Source: an uncultured Lachnospiraceae bacterium
GTDB lineage: Bacteria > Bacillota > Clostridia > Lachnospirales > Lachnospiraceae
Reading direction: 5' to 3'
Length of the DNA stretch: 64,000 bases
Assembly (NCBI GenBank): GCA_910588295.1
Contig: CAJUQO010000002.1
Span: forward strand, 77,659 to 141,658
In this document: positions 1 through 7,210 of the stretch, piece after piece
How the letters are laid out: each line of letters begins with the position of its first letter
How positions within the stretch are numbered: position 1 is the stretch's first letter
Notes under the pieces: generated by a model
Databases searched by the model: none
What the model was told of the DNA's origin: nothing
Seen by the model: only the letters and a program-made list of their open reading frames with translations
Program-made: the position numbers and the translations under genes

Positions 1-84
1 GGCATACTCCAAAGGCGTCTTTCCCCCCAGCGTTTCCTGGGGTTCATCCGCCATACCGTCTCCCAATACAATCATATATTTCAT
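1..84 (-). CDS. Cofactor-independent phosphoglycerate mutase-like protein (partial, N-terminus only)
   Basis: Only the first 28 codons lie in the window; the gene runs off the left edge. The start MKYMIVLGDGMADEP followed by LGGKTPLEYA matches the N-terminus of the archaeal-type 2,3-bisphosphoglycerate-independent phosphoglycerate mutase family of the alkaline phosphatase superfamily, in which the early Asp of GDGMAD is a metal ligand. The ATG is preceded by AGGAGG. Members of this family next to homoserine dehydrogenase are often proposed to act as an alternative homoserine kinase in threonine synthesis. Here hom lies just upstream on the same strand, separated by a terminator and a structured intergenic element, so that role is an inference from context. 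Confidence 0.8.
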   Translation of the reverse strand, partial: MKYMIVLGDGMADEPQETLGGKTPLEYA

Positions 85-129
85 AATAAACTTCCTCCTG
101 TAATCATCCCATCCGCCCCCAGGCACAGC

Positions 130-310
130 CCCTGCACTGTACCCATATGTTCTGAAAGGACATTTAGGGGCGCTCTTAGCGGAGGCGAAATCCACTGCTT
201 ACGAAGACTTAGGCGCGAGGGCTCTTCCCGAGCGTCTTATGTCGCAGTTAGCAGTTAGTTCGCCGCAGCGTCGCCCCTGTCCGCACAGAACATACGGGTA
301 CAGCGCAGGG
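130..310 (-). repeat. Long imperfect inverted repeat, candidate structured RNA
   Basis: The outer arms 130-154 and 286-310 are complementary at 23 of 25 positions. The two mismatches are A-C in plus-strand RNA but become G-U pairs in minus-strand RNA, which suggests the functional transcript is minus-strand, the same direction as hom and the downstream mutase gene. Further complementary blocks lie inside (GGACA with TGTCC, GGGGCG with CGCCCC, ACTGCT with AGCAGT), giving a rod of about 180 nt with bulges. No coding sense is evident. It could be a structured RNA or a dispersed palindromic intergenic element. I do not recognise it as a named family. Confidence 0.5.
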
Positions 311-336
311 ACGTCCGGGGGGGGGGGCATCACCTC

Positions 337-365
337 AAAAAAGGACAGCCCCTCACAGGCTGTCC
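337..365 (-). terminator. Rho-independent terminator after hom
   Basis: GGACAGCC (343-350) pairs perfectly with GGCTGTCC (358-365). On the minus strand the hairpin is followed by six T residues (complement of 337-342). It lies 12 nt beyond the hom stop codon and so ends the prfB-hom transcript. Confidence 0.8.
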
Positions 366-377
366 CTCTTCCACCCA

Positions 378-1595
378 TTAAAATCTGGCCCGGATCATGC
401 TCAGAACACCGTCCAGCCTGGCCGCTTTCTCCCGGTACTCCGCTTCCTTCATCACATCTGTGACAAAAGCAAACTCATCCGCCAGCTCCGGCACAGACAC
501 GGCCCGTACTTTTCCGAACACCTTTTCCACCCTGCACAGGTTGTCGATCAGCGATCCCTTCATCCGCACAAAGAAACGGTTTTCCACCTCCCCGATATCC
601 ATCAGGGGCAGACGGCCGTTATCCCAGTTTGTCACCAGGCACTTTCCGATATGGCGGGCTTCATCAATGATATCGCTGACTACCGCGCTGGCCGTGGGCA
701 GTTTCCCTGCACCGCTGCCGTAAAACATACAGTCGCCCAGCATATTGCCATGGACAAAAATCGCGTTAAACACGTCCATAACGCCGTACAGCGGGCTCTC
801 CGCATTGATCATCACAGGGCAAACCATACAGAAGTACCTGTCGCCCACTTTCTTGCTGGTGCCAAGAAGCTTCACCCTGGTACCCAGCGCCGCCGCATAT
901 TTGAAATCCACCGCGGTGATCTTTGTGATGCCCTCCGTATACACATCCTCAAAATCCACATACTGTCCATAAGCCAAAGAAGACAGAATCGCAATCTTGC
1001 GGCCCGCATCGTGGCCTTCCACATCTGCCTCCGGGTTGGCCTCGGCATAACCTTTCGCCTGGGCTTCCTTCAGCACATCGTCAAATTCCGCGCCTTTGGT
1101 ACCCATCTCGGAGAGGATATAATTCGTAGTGCCGTTCAAAATCCCCGTCACCTCGTCGATCACCTCTGCGCTCAAAGAAGTACGCAGGGGCCGGATGATC
1201 GGGATGGCGCCGCCGCAGCTCGCCTCAAACATATAATTACAATTATGGGCCTCGGCAATGCGCATCAGCTCCGCGCCATGGGCCGCAACCAGCGCTTTAT
1301 TCGACGTGCAGACCGATTTTCCTGCCTCCAGGGCCTGTTTGGTAAATGTGTAAGCCGCACCCGTGCCGCCCATCACCTCTGCGATGATCTGCACTTCGGG
1401 ATCATTAAGGATCACCGAATAATCGTGCACCAGCACGTCCATAACCGGATCCCCGGGAAACTCCCGCAGATCCAGCACATATTTTACCTTTATATCATCT
1501 CCCGTTTTACCGCGAACCGCCTCTTTGTTCCGCTCCAAAACTTCCACGACACCGGAACCCACCGTGCCGTATCCTAACACTGCTACATGTATCAT
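378..1595 (-). CDS. hom: Homoserine dehydrogenase
   Basis: Reduces aspartate semialdehyde to homoserine with NAD(P)H in the threonine/methionine branch of the aspartate pathway. The 405-residue protein starts with a Rossmann fold (GYGTVGSG near residues 8-15). It has the family motif ILNGTTNYIL near 150 and VEGHDAGRK, which carries the conserved Asp and Lys of the catalytic site, near 190. The last 60 residues look like a short ACT-type regulatory domain, so feedback control is plausible. The ATG overlaps the prfB stop as ATGA, so translation is probably coupled to prfB. A terminator follows directly. Confidence 0.93.
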   Translation of the reverse strand: MIHVAVLGYGTVGSGVVEVLERNKEAVRGKTGDDIKVKYVLDLREFPGDPVMDVLVHDYSVILNDPEVQIIAEVMGGTGAAYTFTKQALEAGKSVCTSNKALVAAHGAELMRIAEAHNCNYMFEASCGGAIPIIRPLRTSLSAEVIDEVTGILNGTTNYILSEMGTKGAEFDDVLKEAQAKGYAEANPEADVEGHDAGRKIAILSSLAYGQYVDFEDVYTEGITKITAVDFKYAAALGTRVKLLGTSKKVGDRYFCMVCPVMINAESPLYGVMDVFNAIFVHGNMLGDCMFYGSGAGKLPTASAVVSDIIDEARHIGKCLVTNWDNGRLPLMDIGEVENRFFVRMKGSLIDNLCRVEKVFGKVRAVSVPELADEFAFVTDVMKEAEYREKAARLDGVLSMIRARF

Positions 1596-2723
1596 GTTTG
1601 GCTTTCTCCTGTCTTCTTATTGGTTGCCAGCATTTTCAGATAAGCATTGATGAAAGGATCGATCGACCCGTCCATGACCTGATCCACATTGCCCCGCTCT
1701 TCATTCGTGCGATGGTCTTTGACCATTGTATAGGGCTGCATAACATAGGAGCGGATCTGGTTGCCCCAGCCGATCTCCGTGACTTCTCCGCGGATGCCGG
1801 ACAACATCTGCTCATTCTCCTGTTGCTTGAGCATATACAGCTTGGCTTTAAGCATCTGCATAGCTTTGTCCTTATTCATATGCTGGGAACGCTCATTCTG
1901 ACAGGTTACTACGATGCCCGTCGGAAAATGAGTGATACGGATAGCCGAGGACGTCTTGTTGATATGCTGTCCGCCGGCACCGCTGGAACGATAGGTATCC
2001 ACACGGATATCCTCGTCGCGGACCTCCACCTCTACATTGTCCCCCAGATCCGGCATCACATCGCAGGACACGAAGGACGTCTGCCGTTTGCCCTGGGCAT
2101 TGAAAGGAGATATACGCACCAGGCGATGCACGCCCTTCTCCGATTTCAGGTAGCCATAGGCATTCTCCCCGCGCACTTCAAAGGTCACGGATTTCACACC
2201 GGCCTCATCGCCCTCCAGATAATCCAGAAGCTCCATCTGAAAGCCTTTGCGCTCAATCCACCGAGTATACATGCGGTATAGCATGGCGCACCAGTCGCAG
2301 GCTTCCGTCCCCCCCGCGCCGGCATTCAGTTTCACGATGGCATCACTGCCGTCGTACTCGCCATTCAGCAGCGTTTTAATGCGGATACCGTCAAATTCAG
2401 CAGTAAATTCATCCAGCATCTGTTGAATTTCCGGCACAAGATCCGGGTCCTCCTCCTCGTATCCCATCTCGATCAGAGTTTCCATATCGTCTTTCTGGGA
2501 GATCAGATGGGCATAGGACGCCACGTCCGATTTCAATGCGTTTAACTCAATGGTTTTCTTCTGCGAGATCTCCGGGTTATCCCAGAAATCCGGCATCTCC
2601 ATCTCTTTTTCTAATTCTTCGATCCTGCGCTCTTTATTAGCGAGGTCAAAGTGAATCCCTCACTTCCACTAATGGCTCAGTATAGGAATTCAGAATTGTT
2701 CTGAACTGATCTAATTCAACCAC
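1592..2723 (-). CDS. prfB: Peptide chain release factor 2, with programmed +1 frameshift
   Basis: RF2 ends translation at UGA and UAA. The mature protein (about 376 residues) has the peptidyl-tRNA hydrolysis motif SGAGGQHINKTSSA and the SPFNAQGKRQTSF region. The gene is in two frames. Frame one starts at a GTG at 2723-2721 (VVELDQFRTIL...), runs 25 codons and ends in ...EVRDSL followed by an in-frame TGA at 2648-2646. The slippery CTT TGA C lets the ribosome move +1 and continue as LDLANKERRIEELEKEM. An internal Shine-Dalgarno-like AGGGAT lies a few bases before the slip site. This is the classic RF2 autoregulation: low RF2 slows termination at UGA and favours the shift. An annotation of 1592-2602 alone would miss the N-terminus. 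Confidence 0.93.
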
Positions 2724-2813
2724 AGCTTCACCTTCTTTCTTAAAAATAAATATTTGAAAAATACTTTCCCACTTTCAGAGGCAAAAACATATCGCTGCTG
2801 CAAGACCCTCCCT

Positions 2814-5384
2814 TTATTTCCGGCCGCAGCATTGTTTATATTTCTTTCCGCTGCCGCAAGGACAGGGATCGTTGGGATAAACCTTGATCTCCTTCCTCTT
2901 TTTAGGCTTGCGGGGGCCGCTGTCATCTTTATTGGTACCCGTCACCTTGGCTACCTGTTCACGCTCCACCTTCTGCTCCACGCGCACATGGTAGAGAAGC
3001 CGCAGCGTATCCTGCTGGATGGAGGCGGTCATGGCGTCAAACATCTCATAAGCCGCCATCTTGTATTCCACCTTGGGATCCCTCTGGCCATATGCCTGCA
3101 GGCCGATACCTTCCCGGAGCTGATCCATATCATCGATATGATCCATCCATTTGCGGTCGATCACTTTCAGAAGGATCACCCGCTCCAGCTCACGGATCTG
3201 CTCCTCCTCGGGGAACTCTGCCTCCTTCATCTCGTAAAGCTTCACCGCCCGCTCATTTAAAACCTGGCGCAGCTCTTTTTTCTTCATTTTTGCAGCTTCT
3301 TCACGGGTCACCGGCTTCACGGGTATCACCGGCAGCAGCAGACCGTTCAGCTCCTGCAGATCCCAGCTTTCGCTGTCCACATCATCGCTGATGCACATAT
3401 CCACGGCGCCGTCCACCACATCGGTGATCATCTTGAAGATGGCGTCCCGCATATTCTCGCCGTCCAGCACCCGGCGTCTCTCTTTGTAAATGATCTCCCG
3501 CTGCTCATTGTTGACCTGATCGTAATCCAGCAGATTCTTACGGATACCATAGTTGTTACTCTCGATCTTCTGCTGCGCTTTCTCGATGGCGCTGGAGAGC
3601 ATTTTGTGTTCGATCTGCTCATCCTCCGCCACACCCAGGCTGGAGAACACCTTCATAAGGCGCTCCGAACCGAACAGACGCATCAGATCATCCTCAAGAG
3701 AAATATAAAAACGGGATTCACCCGGATCACCCTGACGGCCGGAACGTCCCCTGAGCTGATTATCGATACGGCGGGACTCATGGCGTTCTGTACCGATGAT
3801 CTTTAATCCCCCGGCCTCCCTGGATACTTCGTCCAGCTTAATGTCCGTACCACGGCCGGCCATGTTGGTGGCAATGGTCACAGATCCATGGATACCGGCC
3901 TTTGCCACAATCTCGGCCTCTATATCATGGAATTTGGCATTCAATACCTGATGGGGAATACCCTCGCGCCGCAGCATTTTACTGAGCAGCTCCGAAGTCT
4001 CGATGGTGATGGTACCTACCAACACGGGCTGCTGCTTCTCATGGGCCTCCTTGACCTCCCGCACCACTGCGTGGAATTTTTCTTTCTTTGTCATATACAC
4101 GGCATCGTCCCGATCCACACGGATCACAGGCTCATTGGTAGGGATCTCGATTACATCCATGCCGTAAATATCTCGGAACTCCTGCTCCTCAGTGAGAGCC
4201 GTACCGGTCATTCCGGCCTTTTTCTCAAATTTATTAAAGAAGTTCTGGAAAGTAATCGTGGCCAAAGTCTTGCTCTCCCGGCGCACCTTCACATGCTCCT
4301 TAGCCTCAATGGCCTGGTGCAGCCCGTCAGAATAACGGCGCCCCGGCATAATACGGCCCGTGAATTCATCGACAATCAGAACTTCCTCGTCCTTCACCAC
4401 ATAATCCTGATCCCTGTGCATCAGGTTGTGGGCGCGTAAGGCCAGGATGATATTGTGCTGGATTTCCAGATTCTCCGGATCGGCCAGATTCTCTATATGG
4501 AAAAAATCTTCCACTTTCTTGACGCCCTGCTCGGTCAGGTTTACCACCTTGTCCTTCTCATTGACAATAAAATCACCGGTCTCAATGATTTCCTCGCCCA
4601 TGATAGCGGTCATCTTGGTCATCTCACCGCTGGCCTCGCCCCGCTGAAGCTGTTTGGCCAGGATATCGCAGGTCTCGTAAAGCTTGGTGGATTTGCCGCT
4701 CTGGCCGGAAATGATCAGAGGCGTGCGGGCCTCGTCGATCAGCACCGAGTCCACCTCATCGACGATGGCATAGTGGAGGCCCCGCTGCACGAGCTGTTCC
4801 TTGTAGATCACCATATTATCACGCAGGTAATCAAAGCCCAGCTCATTGTTGGTTACATAGGTAATATCACAGTTGTAGGCCTCACGCCGCTCCTCCGGGG
4901 ACATGGCATTTAGGACCACGCCCACTTTCAGGCCGAGAAACTCATGGATGCTGCCCATCCACTCCGCATCACGGTTAGCCAGGTAATCATTGACCGTAAC
5001 CACATGAACACCCTTTCCCTCCAGAGCATTTAAATAAGCCGGAAGGGTAGATACCAGCGTCTTACCTTCGCCGGTACGCATCTCCGCGATACGTCCCTGG
5101 TGCAGAATAATACCGCCGATCAGCTGGACGCGGTAATGCTCCATATTCAGCACACGCCTGGCCGCCTCCCGCACCGCCGCAAATGCCTCGGGAAGAATAT
5201 CATCCAGCGTCTCGCCGGCTGCCAGCCGCTCCCTGAACTGACGGGTCTGATCCCGCAGTTCTTCATCGGACTTATCCTGCATGGACGGCCGGAGAGCTTC
5301 TATTTTATCGACAATCGGATATATCCGTTTCAATTCCCGGGAACTGTGGGTGCCAAAGACCTTTTCTACTAATTTCATATACAC
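2814..5384 (-). CDS. secA: Preprotein translocase ATPase SecA
   Basis: The motor that drives unfolded preproteins through SecYEG at the membrane. The 856-residue protein has Walker A (MRTGEGKTLVSTLP, near 100), the DEAD-like VDEVDSVLID near 207, the second RecA fold with TNMAGRGTDIKL, and a C-terminal zinc-binding tail CPCGSGKKYKQCCG that in the family binds SecB or ribosomes. Length and domain order are normal. It is transcribed leftwards from its own promoter and is followed after about 90 nt by prfB; this secA-prfB order is common in Firmicutes. Confidence 0.97.
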   Translation of the reverse strand: MYMKLVEKVFGTHSSRELKRIYPIVDKIEALRPSMQDKSDEELRDQTRQFRERLAAGETLDDILPEAFAAVREAARRVLNMEHYRVQLIGGIILHQGRIAEMRTGEGKTLVSTLPAYLNALEGKGVHVVTVNDYLANRDAEWMGSIHEFLGLKVGVVLNAMSPEERREAYNCDITYVTNNELGFDYLRDNMVIYKEQLVQRGLHYAIVDEVDSVLIDEARTPLIISGQSGKSTKLYETCDILAKQLQRGEASGEMTKMTAIMGEEIIETGDFIVNEKDKVVNLTEQGVKKVEDFFHIENLADPENLEIQHNIILALRAHNLMHRDQDYVVKDEEVLIVDEFTGRIMPGRRYSDGLHQAIEAKEHVKVRRESKTLATITFQNFFNKFEKKAGMTGTALTEEQEFRDIYGMDVIEIPTNEPVIRVDRDDAVYMTKKEKFHAVVREVKEAHEKQQPVLVGTITIETSELLSKMLRREGIPHQVLNAKFHDIEAEIVAKAGIHGSVTIATNMAGRGTDIKLDEVSREAGGLKIIGTERHESRRIDNQLRGRSGRQGDPGESRFYISLEDDLMRLFGSERLMKVFSSLGVAEDEQIEHKMLSSAIEKAQQKIESNNYGIRKNLLDYDQVNNEQREIIYKERRRVLDGENMRDAIFKMITDVVDGAVDMCISDDVDSESWDLQELNGLLLPVIPVKPVTREEAAKMKKKELRQVLNERAVKLYEMKEAEFPEEEQIRELERVILLKVIDRKWMDHIDDMDQLREGIGLQAYGQRDPKVEYKMAAYEMFDAMTASIQQDTLRLLYHVRVEQKVEREQVAKVTGTNKDDSGPRKPKKRKEIKVYPNDPCPCGSGKKYKQCCGRK

Positions 5385-5477
5385 GCTCCTGTATTTTTAT
5401 AGTCCCTATGGCTGTGTGTCCCCCTGCACAGGCACACACTCCTGCCGTACTCTGGCAGACAAAAAATATCATTGTTT

Positions 5478-5506
5478 ATTCTAACACGTTCGTTTGCACA
5501 AAACAA
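5478..5506 (-). promoter_or_regulatory. Probable secA promoter
   Basis: Read on the minus strand: TTGTTT (complement of 5501-5506), a 17-nt spacer and TAGAAT (complement of 5478-5483), close to the sigma-A consensus. The leader of about 90 nt holds two small hairpins (a CTGCC/GGCAG stem and a GTGTGT/ACACAC stem) before the secA start; no leader peptide is evident. Confidence 0.5.
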
Positions 5507-5536
5507 CACGTTTTTTCAACGGGCGGATATCCGGCG

Positions 5537-5567
5537 GTAACAGTTCAGCTGCTGGCTGAACTGTTAC
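5537..5567. repeat. GTAACAG palindromic repeat, copy 1
   Basis: A 13-bp perfect stem, GTAACAGTTCAGC with GCTGAACTGTTAC, around a 5-nt loop. It sits downstream of the yczE-like gene, between it and the secA promoter. It has no T-tract, so it is not a normal terminator. A near-identical copy (one difference, opposite orientation) is at 60743-60773 and a degenerate one at 58827-58855. Confidence 0.7.
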
Positions 5568-5658
5568 ATCCGACGTTACTTTTCATACCCGAGCCGCGCA
5601 CTTCCCAAGGGATGCCTTCGGTGCGCTGCGTGGCTGTGGGAGAACATGACGCTGCGGT

Positions 5659-6288
5659 TCAGGCGCGCACCATCCGATCCGTCATATGTACCCGGAACCA
5701 TTCGATCAGCGGCCCCATGAAAAACATCGTGATAACGGTTCCGATACCCACAGCGCTCCCTATGCCGGCCAGGCCGCTTCCCGCTATACACAATCCCGCG
5801 CCCAGGACGACGCAGCAGATATCGCTGATGATACGGTTATATTTAAACTGTCCCACCTTCCAGCCATAGGTGACGATCAGTGAAATGGCATCATAGGTGG
5901 AAACCCCCAGATCCGCGGAAAAATAAAAGGCTGCCGCGAGGCAGTTAAAGATAATCCCCGCCGCCAGCAGCAGAATTCTCACCGCCAAAAGAGGCTGTGG
6001 AAACACGCTATTTAAAAGGAACTGCGTCCCCTCCGTCACATAACCCAGCAGAGTCAGATTGCAGAGCGTCGCGATCCCTATGTAATTGCGGTCCATAAAA
6101 AGAGCAAACAGCAGCAGACAGGCATTGACAAGCATATATAGAGTACCGAACCGTATCGGCACCACCGCCTGTATCCCGCTCATCAACGCTTGGAAGGGAT
6201 CCACCCCAAAAGCCGCCGTCTTAAACATCCCCACGCTGATCCCGCACAGCAAAACGCCGCCTATGCTCATAAAAATCCTTTTTCCCAT
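5659..6288 (-). CDS. YczE/YitT-like integral membrane protein
   Basis: A 209-residue hydrophobic protein with about five to six predicted membrane segments. It carries the family-like start GGVLLCGISVGMFKTAAFGVDPFQAL and the C-terminal half FYFSADLGVSTYDAISL typical of YczE/YyaS membrane proteins. The function of the family is not established. Two starts are possible: ATG at 6288 or ATG at 6270 (MSIGGVLL). The second is preceded by AAAAAGGA and overlaps the stop of a short upstream ORF as ATGA. Confidence 0.75.
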   Translation of the reverse strand: MGKRIFMSIGGVLLCGISVGMFKTAAFGVDPFQALMSGIQAVVPIRFGTLYMLVNACLLLFALFMDRNYIGIATLCNLTLLGYVTEGTQFLLNSVFPQPLLAVRILLLAAGIIFNCLAAAFYFSADLGVSTYDAISLIVTYGWKVGQFKYNRIISDICCVVLGAGLCIAGSGLAGIGSAVGIGTVITMFFMGPLIEWFRVHMTDRMVRA

Positions 6289-6461
6289 TCTTGTATGTAC
6301 ACCCCCCGTTCTCTATGGCCACGAACCAATACCGGTACGCGGCCGCTCAAATCCTTATGTACAATAGCAGAAATGATCCCCTGTTTCAACCCCCTGGCAA
6401 AATCATTTTTTTCTTTCCCCGTCAATTTTTCCCCACCGTCAAATGCCCGCATGTCCCGCAC
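6267..6461 (-). CDS. Possible small protein upstream of the YczE-like gene
   Basis: An open frame of about 64 codons from a GTG at 6461 lies just after the Nudix stop codon and ends with a TGA that overlaps the alternative YczE start (ATGA). The product is charged and soluble (FDGGEKLTGKEKND..., IISAIVHKDLSGRV). I recognise no family. The overlap pattern and placement are the only support; a ribosome-binding site for it is weak. It may be non-coding spacer. Confidence 0.25.
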   Translation of the reverse strand: MRDMRAFDGGEKLTGKEKNDFARGLKQGIISAIVHKDLSGRVPVLVRGHRERGVYIQEWEKGFL

Positions 6462-6468
6462 AAATGTC

Positions 6469-7140
6469 CTATTTACGGAGCGCGGCGCCATTCGCACACA
6501 CCAGCCGCGCATATGCTGACAGTGTAAATCCATCCGTTATCTCCCCATTACAAATCATTTTCTTCAATTCATCTTCACTAACCCAGATAAATCCTCCTAT
6601 GCCCTCTTCTTCTGCCGGAATAATCTGAACAGATGAAGGCAGGTCTGCCAGAAAAATCTGCGCCGTTCCATTCGACATGCCGCTGTCAGCCCTGACATCG
6701 CCGAGAAATGTAATCGTACACGCTTCTTTGGAAATGCCAAGCTCCTCAGAAAGCTCCTTCCGGACATTTTCCTCTGCCGTAAGGGATAGATTTTCCGCAA
6801 ACCCCCTTGGAAATTCCATGCTCCACTGACGCGGTGCATGACGGAATATACGCAGCAGGCCAAATTGTTTTCCACGGCGCGGAACGGCAATACAGCCGCT
6901 GCTCTTGGGATTAGAATATATCACCCGCGCATAGCTGTACAGTCCCCTGCTGTCGCCGCAAAGATCTGCAAGTACCAGGTAAAAGGGGGTATTATCATAT
7001 ACGACGCCCATCGGTTTGCCGGTTCTGGCAGAAAACGCCCTCATCTCATTTTCGTCCAAAATAAGCGGTATACGCCCAGATTCCTTAAAAAGTTCAGGCC
7101 GCTCCTTCATCAACTGAAAATATGCGGAAATTGTGTCCAT
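6469..7140 (-). CDS. Nudix hydrolase family protein
   Basis: A 223-residue protein whose C-terminal half is a Nudix fold. EFPRGFAENLS leads into ENVRKELSEELGI, which is the REXXEEXG half of the Nudix box with Lys in place of Arg. The first half of the box (GX5E) is shifted or degenerate, so metal-dependent pyrophosphatase activity is likely but not certain. The order resembles ADP-ribose pyrophosphatases. The first 100 residues are an extra N-terminal region (DNTPFYLVLADLCGD) of unclear role. The start has GGGAG 9 nt upstream. Confidence 0.8.
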   Translation of the reverse strand: MDTISAYFQLMKERPELFKESGRIPLILDENEMRAFSARTGKPMGVVYDNTPFYLVLADLCGDSRGLYSYARVIYSNPKSSGCIAVPRRGKQFGLLRIFRHAPRQWSMEFPRGFAENLSLTAEENVRKELSEELGISKEACTITFLGDVRADSGMSNGTAQIFLADLPSSVQIIPAEEEGIGGFIWVSEDELKKMICNGEITDGFTLSAYARLVCANGAALRK

Positions 7141-7210
7141 ATCTCATGTCTCCCTTTTTAACTTATGATATCCTCTGAAACGCCGGACGGCAATACAGGG
7201 TACCCGAAAG

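Noticed and set aside
651..1577. Long plus-strand open frame opposite hom
   Set aside because: It is the antisense shadow of hom; the protein is His/Arg-rich with no family pattern and no ribosome-binding site.
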